Shown: positions 35,109 to 44,609, counted from the first letter of the stretch. The stretch is DNA of 64,000 bases from Aureibacillus halotolerans (GCF_004363045.1 NZ_SNYJ01000004.1:186001-250000); one strand, 5' to 3'. The notes: generated by a model not told the origin, from the letters alone. Numbers and translations: made by a program.

Positions 35109-35127
35109 GGATATCTGTTTTTTTCAT
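35098..35127 (-). CDS. cat leader peptide MKKTDILAS
   Basis: Nine codons and TAA. AGAGGCG precedes the ATG. The first five residues, MKKTD, resemble known cat leaders (MVKTD in cat-86), where drug-bound ribosomes stall near codon 6. The last codons lie in the 5' arm of the stem. A second frame starting at 35131 is longer and less likely. Confidence 0.8.
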   Translation of the reverse strand: MKKTDILAS

Positions 35128-35165
35128 TCATATCGCCTCTTTCCTATTCAAAAGAACTGAACCTC

Positions 35166-36314
35166 CTACCACTCCGCTACAGCGCCATCCTGATGACGCC
35201 AAATCGGGTTATGCCAGTTGTGTCCGACTTCAGCCATTTTACGGACGAAGGCTTCATTTATTTCGATGCCAAGACCAGGACCGTTTGGAATGGCGACCTG
35301 ACCGTCTTGATAGGAAAAGACTTTTGGATCGACAATGTAGTCTAGCAAATCGTTCGTTTGATTGTAATGAATGCCGAGGCTTTGCTCCTGAATGAACGCA
35401 TTGTGGCACGTCGCATCAACCTGAAGACACGCTGCTAAAGCAATCGGACCAAGCGGGCAATGTGGGGCTGCAGCGACATCATACGCTTCCGCCATGGAAA
35501 GGATTTTTTTACACTCAGTAATGCCGCCTGCATGAGACAAATCGGGCTGAATAATGTCGGCATAGCCTTCGGATAGAATATGTTTAAAATCCCACCGTGA
35601 ATACAGTCGCTCACCAAGCGCGATTGGTATTGTGGTCAGCTTCATAAGGTCACGAAGCGCCTCTACGTTTTCGCTTAGTACCGGCTCTTCGATAAACATC
35701 GGGTGATAAGGCTCAAGCTCTTTAGCGAGTACCTTAGCCATCGGTTTATGCACACGTCCATGAAAATCAATGCCGATGCCAATATGTGACCCGACCTCTT
35801 GTCTGACTGTCGCCACGCGCTCTACGACAGCCTCAATTTTCGCAAAAGAGTCTACGTAATGAAGCTCCTCTGTACCGTTCATTTTGATCGCTTGAAAGCC
35901 TGCATCGACAGCCGCTTGTGCGCCTTCAGCAATATCCGATGGACGATCGCCGCCAATCCATGAGTAGACCTGGATGGAATCCCGACAGCGGCCGCCCATA
36001 AGCTCATGAATGGGCGCGTCGTAATACTTCCCTTTAATGTCCCAAAGCGCCTGATCAATGCCGGCAATTGCACTCATTAAAATCGGACCGCCACGATAGA
36101 ACCCTCCGCGGTACATCGTGTTCCAATGATCTTCTATTAAAAGGGGGCTTTTACCGACAATGCCCTCCATTAGCTCTTCTACAGCAGCGGCAACTGTTTT
36201 GGCTCTGCCCTCCACCACCGGTTCGCCCCAGCCGACAATGCCTTCATCGGTTTCGATCTTTAAAAACAACCAACGTGGAGGCACTTGGAACAATTCATAG
36301 CCTGTAACAATCAT
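35166..36314 (-). CDS. dgoD: D-galactonate dehydratase
   Basis: A 382-residue mandelate-racemase-type enolase-superfamily enzyme, converting D-galactonate to 2-dehydro-3-deoxy-D-galactonate. It has the same length as E. coli DgoD and shares long blocks: LPPRW-like [99 protein letters not shown] precedes the ATG. No KDPGal kinase or aldolase lies nearby, so the pathway must be completed elsewhere. Confidence 0.94.
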   Translation of the reverse strand: MIVTGYELFQVPPRWLFLKIETDEGIVGWGEPVVEGRAKTVAAAVEELMEGIVGKSPLLIEDHWNTMYRGGFYRGGPILMSAIAGIDQALWDIKGKYYDAPIHELMGGRCRDSIQVYSWIGGDRPSDIAEGAQAAVDAGFQAIKMNGTEELHYVDSFAKIEAVVERVATVRQEVGSHIGIGIDFHGRVHKPMAKVLAKELEPYHPMFIEEPVLSENVEALRDLMKLTTIPIALGERLYSRWDFKHILSEGYADIIQPDLSHAGGITECKKILSMAEAYDVAAAPHCPLGPIALAACLQVDATCHNAFIQEQSLGIHYNQTNDLLDYIVDPKVFSYQDGQVAIPNGPGLGIEINEAFVRKMAEVGHNWHNPIWRHQDGAVAEW

Positions 36315-36356
36315 ATCTATTCCTCCTTCATCATCTTAGATGGTGTTCAGCTTACC

Positions 36357-36385
36357 ATTATATGAAAACGTATTCATTAAACATA
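36357..36385 (-). promoter_or_regulatory. Promoter of dgoD with cre site
   Basis: Minus strand TATAAT (36357-36362) with a weak TATGTT at 17-base spacing. Between them lies TGAAAACGTATTCA (36363-36376), one mismatch from the CcpA consensus and almost palindromic. CcpA bound there would block the promoter. Confidence 0.6.
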
Positions 36386-36595
36386 AAACCTTACTTCTTT
36401 ACCGTTCCGTCTTATCCTACCATCTTTATTGTGAACCTGCATTAGACAATCTAGGCTTCTAGGCATCTTGACGCACACTTCTACCTGCTCCATACTAGTC
36501 TAGTCCTGTACATTTAACTAATTTTAGTACTCATTGATATACAATTAAAAGCAAATTTGCGGTCGACATCTACGATCCTTTTCTGGAGGAAACAT

Positions 36596-37801
36596 ATGAG
36601 ACTATTCATCTGGTTGGCATGCTTGTCCTACCTACTTACAGGCGTCGGCCATATTATTATTGGTTCTGTTCTTGAACCGATGATTGCACACTATGACCTT
36701 AGTTATAGCGATGGCGGACAACTGATTATGAACCAATTCCTCGGCTTTTTAGTTGGAGTGTTGTTTGCACCGTTTATTCTCAAAACCATGGGTCGACGAA
36801 CGACCATTGTTCTCTCGTTTTTCCTGTTTACCGTCGCTCAGGTGGCATTGTTTATGCTTGTCCCTTGGCCAATGCTGTTATCCATCGTGCCTTTAGGTGG
36901 TGCAGGACTTGGAATCACTGAAACCGTCATCGCTGGGCTGATCATTGGAAAGCTCAAAGAGAAAAAAGCATCGGTGATGATGTTAACAGAAGTGTTCTTC
37001 GGCATCGGGGCTTTACTGCTCCCCATCATCTCAGCCATTCTGATCGCAGGTGGAGAATGGAACAGTCTTTTTGCTTTCGTTGGAATGGTAACGTTGATCA
37101 CCTTCGTTTTGTGGATGTTTCTTCGCTTCGGTGAACATGATGAAACCCTTATGGCGAAAGAAAAAATCAAAACGAAAAAAGCTGACCATAAGCGCTACCC
37201 AAAACCGTCTTTGCCTATGCTTTGCATTGGTGCGTTCTTTTTCTTTCTATACGTTGGCACGGAAATGACCTTTCCGAACTATTTGCCTTCCATTTTGTCG
37301 ATGTCCTCTGAATTGTCTCCATCGACACTTGCGCTTAGCATCACTGTGTTTTGGGGCGCAATGACGATTGGGCGTATGGTCATGACCTTTATCATTGGAC
37401 GATTCGGGTTTACAAAGCTTTTCGCCATCTGCTGCACTGGACAATTCATTACCCTTGGCTTGTTTGCGTTATCGCCAAATGTGACCATAAGTTTTATTGT
37501 CATCTTCTTTGTCGGGTTGACGATGGGCGGCATCTTTTCACTCGGGCTGCTGCTTATTAACGAGGCAACTCCCGGATTGGAAGACCGAACGTCGAGCTTA
37601 CTTATTGCGATGGGCGGTTTAGGTGGCGCATTACTTCCTCGCTTAACCGGCAGCTTGCTTGACCTCTATCCTGTTCAAGTTACGTTGTGGGTGTTGTTCG
37701 GTTTTGCCGGCTGTATGTTTGCACTCATGGCTCTGCTGTTTCTTTTGAGAAAACGTGTGTTGGTGTTTAACCAAAAAAGCGATATGTCGAGGGGCCATTA
37801 G
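36596..37801 (+). CDS. FHS-type sugar MFS permease (GlcP-like)
   Basis: A 401-residue, 12-helix major facilitator resembling the glucose/fucose:H+ symporter family (B. subtilis GlcP type): GVGHIIIGSVLEPM in TM1, FLVGVLFAPFILKTMGRRTT with the motif-A equivalent, and FFLYVGTEMTFPNYLPSIL in TM7. ATG 36596 with GGAGGA 7 bases before it; an in-frame ATG 13 codons upstream lacks a site. It is divergent from dgoD, 281 bases away, so it may import a sugar or sugar acid for it. A strong terminator follows. Confidence 0.78.
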   Translation: MRLFIWLACLSYLLTGVGHIIIGSVLEPMIAHYDLSYSDGGQLIMNQFLGFLVGVLFAPFILKTMGRRTTIVLSFFLFTVAQVALFMLVPWPMLLSIVPLGGAGLGITETVIAGLIIGKLKEKKASVMMLTEVFFGIGALLLPIISAILIAGGEWNSLFAFVGMVTLITFVLWMFLRFGEHDETLMAKEKIKTKKADHKRYPKPSLPMLCIGAFFFFLYVGTEMTFPNYLPSILSMSSELSPSTLALSITVFWGAMTIGRMVMTFIIGRFGFTKLFAICCTGQFITLGLFALSPNVTISFIVIFFVGLTMGGIFSLGLLLINEATPGLEDRTSSLLIAMGGLGGALLPRLTGSLLDLYPVQVTLWVLFGFAGCMFALMALLFLLRKRVLVFNQKSDMSRGH

Positions 37802-37834
37802 AGAAAGAAGAAGACGTTCAATTTAATTGTATGC

Positions 37835-37878
37835 AAAGGACCAGATACTCCCATCTCGTGGAGTTACTGGTCCTTTTA
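37835..37878 (+). terminator. Strong intrinsic terminator
   Basis: AAAGGACCAG/CTGGTCCTTT outer and ACTCC/GGAGT inner stem, then TTTTATAT. It closes the MFS gene. Confidence 0.9.
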
Positions 37879-37989
37879 TATACAATAGTCAGTAGAATTT
37901 AGTCATATGACCCTTGACAATCAGATGGATGTATTGGAAAATCCAGGTCAAGGAAGGTACACAACATTTGGTTTGAAGGTGGTGTAGCA

Positions 37990-38172
37990 TTGAAGAGAAA
38001 ACTTCTCTATTTATTTGGCTTTATAGTCTGTTATCTTCTTATTGCTGTAATTTTCGGCTCGTTTAACCCCAATGGCATATCGCTAAATCTAGATATCTTG
38101 CTCATCATCGTCGCTGTATTCTGTGTCCTTTGGCTCATTGAATCACTTGTGACCAGGTCAAAGAGAAGCTAA
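37990..38172 (+). CDS. Small membrane protein, 60 residues
   Basis: Start TTG with AGGTGGTG 6 bases before it. Two membrane helices (about 5-24 and 33-52) around a short SFNPNGISLNLD loop. It resembles the next gene in layout (helix, F-NG-G-S turn, helix) and may be an old duplicate of it. Confidence 0.6.
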   Translation: MKRKLLYLFGFIVCYLLIAVIFGSFNPNGISLNLDILLIIVAVFCVLWLIESLVTRSKRS

Positions 38173-38230
38173 AACTCCCATGAATTTAATGGACTATTTA
38201 TAAGAATGGTGGATATAAAGGAGGGGAAGC

Positions 38231-38452
38231 TTGAAGCTAATAAAAATAGTTGGCTATGCAGCAGTGTATATCGGCACCTACGTGACAGTCGGCATGATAT
38301 GGGATTATTTTAACGGTGATGGTTTTTCCATTGAGGTAGACAATATGGTTGTCGGACTTCTCGGATGTGGTTTCGGTGCGCTCATTAGAGAGCTTCTATC
38401 CAGCCCAAATCAAGAGGAGGACTCTGAAACGAGGGACATTGAGCGAGAATAA
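38231..38452 (+). CDS. Small membrane protein, 73 residues
   Basis: Start TTG with AAAGGAGGGG before it. Helices about 5-25 and 39-56, connected by DYFNGDGFSIEVDN; the tail is acidic. It looks like a paralogue of the 60-residue protein upstream, 58 bases away. The stretch 38453-38760 behind it shows nothing that I can name. Confidence 0.6.
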   Translation: MKLIKIVGYAAVYIGTYVTVGMIWDYFNGDGFSIEVDNMVVGLLGCGFGALIRELLSSPNQEEDSETRDIERE

Positions 38453-38760
38453 ACACTAAATACCTTCTTCCCAGTTTGGAATTCAGTAGCAATGTTGAAA
38501 AAAACAAAAGCGCTATTTATAGTCTTCTTTTTTACCATTCTATCGCCTCCTTACCCCCTTCGAAAGACACTTGATCCCAAAAGTCCTCTAAAGTGATGAT
38601 GCTTGATAAGATTCGCGCTTCGACTGTCGCCCCAACACAAAAACATTGACTACATCAATCGAACATCTCATAAAACAGGGTTGAATCCAATTCCATTATT
38701 TTGTACATTAAGAAGTTTACTGCCGATTATAACTTTGCGTCAACGGAAGGAGGGTGACCT

Positions 38761-39000
38761 TTGCTAGATAAATTCAAGGAATCCGTATGGTGGGAACTGC
38801 TCTTCAATGTCACTTGGGTTGTATTGCTATTTCGCTTCATGGACACACCTTTGTTTGCGTATCCTCTCATCGTTCTAGGTTTTCTAAGTGTACACTTTTT
38901 TAAGAAATCAGCGAAGCAACGTCGCTGGAGTCTGTTTGGTTTCCTCTTTTGTATTTTACTGTACTCCTACGTACATTTCATTTTTAACCCCTCACTCTAA
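38761..39000 (+). CDS. Small membrane protein, 79 residues
   Basis: Start TTG with GGAAGGAGGGTGA upstream. Three short hydrophobic segments (about 12-26, 32-47 and 58-74) with basic residues between (KKSAKQRR). No family is recognised. A decayed copy of the gene is at 40139-40356, past the convergent potassium-channel gene. Confidence 0.65.
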   Translation: MLDKFKESVWWELLFNVTWVVLLFRFMDTPLFAYPLIVLGFLSVHFFKKSAKQRRWSLFGFLFCILLYSYVHFIFNPSL

Positions 39001-39050
39001 GGAGCAAGGGGATTATTTATTTCACATGACCCTCATTCCCCTGCTCTTCC
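39001..39050. terminator. Shared hairpin between convergent genes
   Basis: GGAGCA-a-GGGGA pairs with TTCCCC-TGCTC-tTCC. It follows the 79-residue gene and overlaps the last codons of the channel gene. Confidence 0.45.
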
Positions 39051-40061
39051 CTCAATCTTGACAATGGTGGCCTTGTCACAGAGAACAAATAACCGTGCAT
39101 TCTGCGGAAGTGGGTCGTGAAGACGATGATGGAGCTTCATTGACTCCTCGTCGGCAATTAATGTAGCCCCCTGCTCCAAAAGCTGGATGAAGGCTTCCCT
39201 ATAGGTGGTCCACTCGGGTCTTGGGGTCACCTGAAACACGTCTGCTCCATCCGTTTGGCTGATGAGTTGCGTGTAAACCTTACTAATGCCTTGATCCATG
39301 ACGGAGCGAACCGCCATGTGCGAAATGGTGTCTTGAGAGAGTAGAAAATCATCAACGCGGACATGTGCGAAATTAGCAAGATGGTGCTTCGCCATAATCT
39401 CAGCTGTTGTGTGAACGTTCGGAGCAATCCGTTCCACCGTCAACGCAATAGATAAGGTCTTGGCGTCACGGAGCGAGAGGTCCTGTATGGTATCGTCGGA
39501 AAAAATGATCACAGCCTTTGCTGTATCAAGATTCGCTTGAACGTAAGTCTCTTCATTCGTAACGCTTCCTTGAATATAATGTACACGATCCTCACCTGGA
39601 TCAACTGGTGTTTCGCTTAACGTATCCACCACCACGATTTCCATCTCTTCATCATTTTCGAGGATTTCTTTCATGGCAATCCCTGCTTTTTTGCTCCACC
39701 CTATGATGACAATATGCTCCTTATCCATATAGGCCACCTTCCCTTCCTCTCGTCTGCGTTTGAACACAGTGAAGCCATCTACAATTTTTCCGATTACTAC
39801 GCCGAGAAGACCAATCCCAATGAAGTACATCAAAATGGTCACGATTTTCCCTATGACAGTGACGGGCGAAAAATCCCCATACCCAACTGTCGCAAAGGTA
39901 GTAAGAACGAAATAAAACGCATTGAAGATTGTTCCGAAATTGTCTGGCTCAAGGCTATACATCACCACTGTACACGCAGCAACAAAAATGAGAGTGGCCA
40001 AAAGCACAGTGGCATTTTTCAAACGAATGAGTTGTACAGCGAATTTACGAAAAAAATGCAT
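39033..40061 (-). CDS. Potassium channel with RCK/TrkA-N domain (YugO-like)
   Basis: A 342-residue two-helix ion channel. TM1 is about residues 15-37, the pore loop carries the potassium filter TVGYGD, TM2 follows, then a cytosolic RCK domain with a Rossmann fold (HIVIIGWSKKAG, VVVD, GSVTNEETYVQANLDTAKAVII) and a C-terminal TrkA-C-like part. The Rossmann motif GWSKKAG is unusual for NAD binding and resembles MthK/YugO types. ATG 40061 follows AGGTGATGTC; the frame begins 13 codons further up without a good site. B. subtilis YugO is the potassium channel used in biofilm electrical signalling; orthology is an inference. Confidence 0.86.
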   Translation of the reverse strand: MHFFRKFAVQLIRLKNATVLLATLIFVAACTVVMYSLEPDNFGTIFNAFYFVLTTFATVGYGDFSPVTVIGKIVTILMYFIGIGLLGVVIGKIVDGFTVFKRRREEGKVAYMDKEHIVIIGWSKKAGIAMKEILENDEEMEIVVVDTLSETPVDPGEDRVHYIQGSVTNEETYVQANLDTAKAVIIFSDDTIQDLSLRDAKTLSIALTVERIAPNVHTTAEIMAKHHLANFAHVRVDDFLLSQDTISHMAVRSVMDQGISKVYTQLISQTDGADVFQVTPRPEWTTYREAFIQLLEQGATLIADEESMKLHHRLHDPLPQNARLFVLCDKATIVKIEGRAGE

Positions 40062-40138
40062 GACATCACCTCTAAATGGCGCTTTCCTTTTACTATACAA
40101 AAATTGGTGGACAAATGACAGATTCTATCGGTTCTTCA

Positions 40139-40356
40139 TTAACTCATTGGGGAAATCTGTATGGGAGATGCAATACAATGTCACTTGAGTTGATTTGCAA
40201 TAACGCTTCATGGACACACCTTAGTTTGCGTATCCTCTCATCGCTCTAAGTTTTCTAGATTTACAAAAATTTAAGAACTCAGCGAAGCAACTTCGCTGGA
40301 GTCTGAATGGTTTCCTCTTTTGTATATTGCTGTACTCCTGCGCATTTCATATTTAA
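40139..40356 (+). pseudogene. Decayed copy of the 79-residue membrane protein gene
   Basis: Aligns base by base with 38770-39000 (for example TTCATGGACACACCTT, then GCGTATCCTCTCATCG and TCAGCGAAGCAAC), but with several stops and changes (TTGAGTTGATTTGC for TTGGGTTGTATTGC) and no start. Confidence 0.8.
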
Positions 40357-40445
40357 CTCTTCACTCCAATGAACAAAGGAGATTAATTTTAAAAAATATA
40401 GCCATTTAGTAAGCCTGCTCAGCTGTAATTAAACATGTCCATGCA

Positions 40446-40479
40446 AAAACCCCTGATGGCAAATTGGCCACAGGGGTTT
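40446..40479 (-). terminator. Intrinsic terminator
   Basis: AAACCCCTG-at-GGC/GCC-ac-CAGGGGTTT type hairpin, 16 bases past the stop of the leftward binding-protein gene; TTTTTGC on the minus strand. Confidence 0.8.
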
Positions 40480-40494
40480 ATGACGTCTACTGCT

Positions 40495-41448
40495 CTATTT
40501 GTTAGTAAACAGCTCTTCGGCATTATCGAGCGCCATGCTTTGACCGAGCGATGAATAATCTAGCCATTTTTGTCCGTCAACCGCATACACATGATCGTTT
40601 TTGACGGCTTTTACATGCGACCAAAGTGGATTATTTTCAAGTGTCGCAAATGCTTTTCTCGCGTCTTCATCGTTATTGACCATGAGGATAATGGCATCTG
40701 CATCTGATTCAGGGAGCACCTCTACAGAAATGGCGGCATACGGCTCAGCCTTTGAAATATCCTCTGCCAATTTAGGTGGTGTGAGCTTGAGATCGTCGTA
40801 CAAAATGGGACCAAGAGGACGTCCAGTGCTTTGCACGCGGATATTTTTTGCGGTCACCCGCACTGCCATCACTTTTGCATCATATCCAAGCTCCTCATGG
40901 ATGAGCTCCCCAACACGCTTTGCCTTCGCGTCATACTCCTCAATAAAAGACTGAGCTTTATCTTCCAATGCAAAGTGGGAAGACGTTTCAAGCAACTGAT
41001 CGCGCCATGTGCCTTTGTCCAAATTCGTGCTGATCACTGGAGCAATCTTTTCCAAGCTATCAACGGTTTCAGCACCGAAAAAGCTGTCTGTAAAAATATA
41101 GTCAGGCTTTAGTGAAACCACAGCCTCTAAATTCGGATTTTTAATGACACCTAGTTTTTCCACGCCTTCCAGTTGATTTTTCACATGGGGAAGAAAATCC
41201 TGCACACCTCCGCCAATGACCGAGCCAGCTGGCGTAATTCCGAGGGCTAATAAGTTGTTCGTCATATGGATCGACATTGATGCAATTCGCGCATCTGTGT
41301 CAATTATTGCATCGTCTTGTTGGGAATGCTCTGTCTCCGCAGATGCCGTTTCATTGGTCATCCCCTCTGCTGGTCCTTGCCCTCCAGCACATGCAGAAAG
41401 CACACCAACCATTAAAATCAAACCTAACAACCAACCAAATGTCTTCAT
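40495..41448 (-). CDS. Iron-siderophore ABC transporter binding lipoprotein
   Basis: A 317-residue solute-binding lipoprotein of the FhuD/FecB type. Signal peptide with lipobox VLSAC; a Ser/Glu/Gln-rich linker to about residue 52; then the two-lobed PBP2 fold with a joining helix (ARIASMSIHMTNNLLALGITPAG, LEAVVSLKPDYIFTD). A Fur box lies 48 bases before the start. The ribosome-binding site is weak (GAGGA far from the ATG). No permease or ATPase gene is adjacent, so it probably uses a transporter encoded elsewhere. Confidence 0.86.
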   Translation of the reverse strand: MKTFGWLLGLILMVGVLSACAGGQGPAEGMTNETASAETEHSQQDDAIIDTDARIASMSIHMTNNLLALGITPAGSVIGGGVQDFLPHVKNQLEGVEKLGVIKNPNLEAVVSLKPDYIFTDSFFGAETVDSLEKIAPVISTNLDKGTWRDQLLETSSHFALEDKAQSFIEEYDAKAKRVGELIHEELGYDAKVMAVRVTAKNIRVQSTGRPLGPILYDDLKLTPPKLAEDISKAEPYAAISVEVLPESDADAIILMVNNDEDARKAFATLENNPLWSHVKAVKNDHVYAVDGQKWLDYSSLGQSMALDNAEELFTNK

Positions 41449-41495
41449 AATAACTATCGAATCCTCACTTTCAAGTCAGATGATGTAATTAATAA

Positions 41496-41510
41496 TGATA
41501 TTCATTCTCA
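41496..41510 (-). promoter_or_regulatory. Fur box
   Basis: TGATATTCATTCTCA, two mismatches to the 7-1-7 core TGATAATNATTATCA, with AATAA and TTATA flanks extending the match. Iron repression of the binding-lipoprotein gene is expected. Confidence 0.75.
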
Positions 41511-41659
41511 TTATATAGCATTTTCAAAAGGACGCAACTGGGTATTGTATTACAGCAAGCTCAATTCATTTTCACTATTTGACTAAAATAATGAAGACGT
41601 GTGACACATCTGGTTAGATTGAAATAAGGATGGGGAACCTAATTAGGCAAGAAACATGG

Positions 41660-41712
41660 TTGAAAAGCATTGGTGTATTGATTATAATTTATATATGAAC
41701 ATATATTCATAT
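41660..41712 (+). promoter_or_regulatory. czcD promoter with ArsR/SmtB-type operator
   Basis: TTGAAA (41660-41665), 17 bases, TATAAT (41683-41688). From 41693 to 41712 ATATGAA and TTCATAT form a perfect 7-6-7 inverted repeat over the start site, the form bound by CzrA-type zinc/cobalt sensors. No such regulator gene is in the window. Confidence 0.82.
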
Positions 41713-41733
41713 ATTAAACTGAGGTGAACAAAC

Positions 41734-42657
41734 ATGAACCACTCTCATTCCCACTCCCATCATCATGGGCACGACCATCACCATCATGGACACCAAAACA
41801 AAAAGGTACTTAGGCTTTCCTTTTTTATTATTGCTTCGTTCATGATCGTTGAAGTGATTGGCGGCTTTCTCACAAATAGCTTGGCACTCCTGTCCGATGC
41901 TGGTCATATGTTGAGCGATGCCGCAGCCCTTGGACTTAGCTTTTTCGCCATTGTGTTTGGAGAAAAAGGCGCTTCTTTATCGAAAACCTTTGGCTACAAA
42001 CGGTTTGAAATTCTGGCCGCCCTCATCAATGGGCTTACGCTTATCGGCATTTCCATTTATATATTTGTGGAAGCCATTACTCGTCTTCTTGCTCCTCCAG
42101 AGGTCGTGAGCTCAGGCATGCTAATTATTTCAGGAATTGGGCTGCTCGTGAATATCGTCGTCGCCTTTCTATTAATGAGGGGGGATAAAGAGGATAACCT
42201 CAATGTCAGAAGTGCGTTTCTGCATGTGCTTGGCGATTTGCTCGGCTCGGTAGGCGCTATCGTGGCGGCATTGCTTATCTTGTTTTTCGGGTGGAGCATC
42301 GCTGATCCAATTGCCAGTATTGTTGTGGCTTTCTTAATTATCGTAAGCGGCGTGCGTGTGACAAAAGATTCGTTTCACATTCTGATGGAAGGTGTTCCGC
42401 ATGGCATGCAAATTGAGGATGTCAAAATGGCATTAATGTCGTTACAAGGCATTAAAGACGTGCACGACTTGCATGTGTGGTCGATCACGTCGGATTTTCC
42501 TTCCCTGAGCTGTCATCTCGTCGTGGAACCGCAGGTCGCTCACCAATCGGTACTCGCCAACGCCCAAGCACTGCTTAAACAAGAGTTTCAGCTAGAGCAC
42601 ACGACCATACAAATTGACCTAGCAGATGGCGATTGTGAAGGGACGCCATGCAATTGA
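41734..42657 (+). CDS. czcD: Cation diffusion facilitator, zinc/cobalt exporter
   Basis: A 307-residue CDF transporter that expels Zn2+, Co2+ or Cd2+ in exchange for protons. The N-terminus is His-rich (13 of the first 20 residues are His, Ser or Asp; HSHSHSHHHGHDHHHHGH). Six helices follow, with LLSDAGHMLSDAAALG in TM2 and LHVLGDLLGSVGA in TM5 giving the metal sites HxxxD and HxxxD. The C-terminal domain has VHDLHVWSI and ends DGDCEGTPC. GAGGTG precedes the ATG. Confidence 0.95.
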   Translation: MNHSHSHSHHHGHDHHHHGHQNKKVLRLSFFIIASFMIVEVIGGFLTNSLALLSDAGHMLSDAAALGLSFFAIVFGEKGASLSKTFGYKRFEILAALINGLTLIGISIYIFVEAITRLLAPPEVVSSGMLIISGIGLLVNIVVAFLLMRGDKEDNLNVRSAFLHVLGDLLGSVGAIVAALLILFFGWSIADPIASIVVAFLIIVSGVRVTKDSFHILMEGVPHGMQIEDVKMALMSLQGIKDVHDLHVWSITSDFPSLSCHLVVEPQVAHQSVLANAQALLKQEFQLEHTTIQIDLADGDCEGTPCN

Positions 42658-42755
42658 GCCCTCTGCCTCTATCAATCTGTTAATTGAATCACATATTCCA
42701 CTAGAGTCGGTCATATACTAAACGATCATCCCCTATGCGAGAGGAGTTTTTGTAT

Positions 42756-43766
42756 ATGACCTGGCTCAGATCCTACTATTTAGACATCACTTGGTTGATC
42801 ATTTTGCTCACAACTGCAATGCTAGCAACGCTCCTTCACCAGCTGTCTCTTCAAGGGCAGTGGATGCCTACGCAGCTAGAGCAGGTGACGACCATTTTTA
42901 TTAGCCTCATTATTGAAGCACTACCGTTTTTGTTGATTGGTATTCTGATTGCCGGGGCGATTCAGTTGTTTGTGACCGAAGAGCATGTCCAGCGCTGGAT
43001 TCCAAAGCACCCGGTGCTCTCCGTCCTGATGGGTTGTGTTGTCGGAAGTATTTTTCCTGCCTGTGAGTGCGGGATCGTGCCGATTGTACGACGCTTGATT
43101 TATAAAGGGGTGCCTATTCCAGCAGCACTAGGCTTTTTGCTGACCGGGCCCCTCATTAATCCAATGGTTATTTTTTCAACCTACATGGCATTTGGGCAAA
43201 GCCTAGAAATGGCGGGAATGCGTATGGGAATTGGTTTTGTTGCTGCTTGTATCATTGCTTTTACCGCTCGCTCCCTCCTTCGCACCAATCCGTTTAAGCA
43301 GGATGGAGTGAAAGCTGTAAACCATCCACATACCAAAAAAGCTCCTTTCATCGAACGGTTTCGGCATATGCTGAACCACAGCATTGATGAGTTGTTTGAT
43401 GTTGGTAAGTTTTTTGTTTTAGGCGCTCTCCTCGCTGCACTCATGCAAACCTTTGTCGCTGCTGGGGACATGCTGTTGTTCGGTCAGAATATGATGAGCT
43501 CCACGCTTCTTATGATGGCTCTCGCCTTTCTGCTTTCACTGTGCTCAGAAGCCGATGCCTTTATTGGCGCTTCCTTCTCCTCCATTTTTCCAACAACGTC
43601 GATCCTTGCATTTTTGATTTATGGACCGATGATTGATCTAAAAAATACATTGATGCTGCTTAGTGTGTTTAAGCCCAAGTTTGTGGTTTCCTTTGTGCTG
43701 TTGGTTACAGTCATTGTCGCTTGTACGGTTTGGCTATCAGCGCTTTTGTTCCAGTTGGGGGTGTAG
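42756..43766 (+). CDS. YcgR-like permease (ArsP_1 family)
   Basis: A 336-residue membrane protein with eight or so helices. The family core is visible twice: FISLIIEALPFLLIGILIAGAIQLFV and FVLGALLAALMQTFV, with FPACECGIVPIVRRLI (two Cys) after the first, and LCSEADAFIGASFS. Homologues occur in pair with a TIGR03943 protein in bacilli. ATG 42756 follows GAGAGGAG by 9 bases; an ATG at 42735 lies before that site. What it transports is not known; metal or organo-metal ions are likely. Confidence 0.8.
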   Translation: MTWLRSYYLDITWLIILLTTAMLATLLHQLSLQGQWMPTQLEQVTTIFISLIIEALPFLLIGILIAGAIQLFVTEEHVQRWIPKHPVLSVLMGCVVGSIFPACECGIVPIVRRLIYKGVPIPAALGFLLTGPLINPMVIFSTYMAFGQSLEMAGMRMGIGFVAACIIAFTARSLLRTNPFKQDGVKAVNHPHTKKAPFIERFRHMLNHSIDELFDVGKFFVLGALLAALMQTFVAAGDMLLFGQNMMSSTLLMMALAFLLSLCSEADAFIGASFSSIFPTTSILAFLIYGPMIDLKNTLMLLSVFKPKFVVSFVLLVTVIVACTVWLSALLFQLGV

Positions 43767-43771
43767 GGGGT

Positions 43772-44587
43772 ATGACCTTTTCTCGTCGCCAAGCATTGCG
43801 CGCTGTCTTGCTAACAATGTTGGCCCTTTACTTTCTCTATTTGCAAGCAACCGGACGACTGTTTTCTTATATTAATCCAGCGTACACGACGTTCAGTAAA
43901 GTAGCGACGTTGGGTCTTTGCCTACTTTCATTGCAGCAAAGCACGAGAATTTGGACAGTAGCAAAGACGGGTCACTCTTGCGGCTGTGGTCACAATCACG
44001 TACATGCAAAAAAACGCTGGCGTTGGATCGGGTATGGGCTTGTCGTCCTGCCCGCAGTGCTCGGCTTCAGTATCGCTCCCGTACCGTTAAACGCGTCCAT
44101 CGCCGCCAACAAAGCAAATCCTACAACGCTTGCACACAGCAATGCCATAATCAACAACAATTACATGTCCGAGCAAGGCTATGACGAAGCGATAGCCGCC
44201 TTAAAAAACAACGAAGCCATCAACATACAGGCGGAGATGTTTGCTCCCTATTATGAAATGATTTCCAGTGAACCAGAGGCTTTTCAAAGCAAGACCATAA
44301 CCCTCGAAGGATTCGTGCACAATCAGGCGAACGGAACGAGGACGATTAATCGTTTTTTGATTACACATTGTGTCGCCGATGCGAGTGTACTTTCCTTTTT
44401 CATTCACGGCGAGATGACGCAGTCTTTAAAAGACAATGAATGGGTACAACTTGAAGGGACCATTGAACACCGATCTGGACGCGCCGTCATTCGAGTGACG
44501 GCCATTGATCAACTGCCAACGCCTACACAGCCTTATGTGTACCCTGTGCTCACCCAAATAGTCGTCAATGAAACACCGGATGAATAA
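43772..44587 (+). CDS. TIGR03943-family membrane protein (YcgQ-like)
   Basis: A 271-residue protein, two membrane helices near the N-terminus and one near 95-113, then an extracytoplasmic OB-like domain (ITLEGFVHNQANGTRTINRFLITHCVADASVLSFF). A short metal-binding-type loop HSCGCGHNHVHAKK lies between helices. AGGGGGT lies just before the ATG, five bases after the stop of the permease gene, so the two are translated together. In B. subtilis the pair is ycgR-ycgQ. Confidence 0.82.
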   Translation: MTFSRRQALRAVLLTMLALYFLYLQATGRLFSYINPAYTTFSKVATLGLCLLSLQQSTRIWTVAKTGHSCGCGHNHVHAKKRWRWIGYGLVVLPAVLGFSIAPVPLNASIAANKANPTTLAHSNAIINNNYMSEQGYDEAIAALKNNEAINIQAEMFAPYYEMISSEPEAFQSKTITLEGFVHNQANGTRTINRFLITHCVADASVLSFFIHGEMTQSLKDNEWVQLEGTIEHRSGRAVIRVTAIDQLPTPTQPYVYPVLTQIVVNETPDE

Positions 44588-44609
44588 GGTATACCGTTCT
44601 TCATCAGCC

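Noticed and set aside
41707-41907. Minus-strand frame opposite the His-rich start of czcD
   Set aside because: It arises from the repeated CAY codons of the His-rich tail; the plus strand has promoter, operator and family motifs.
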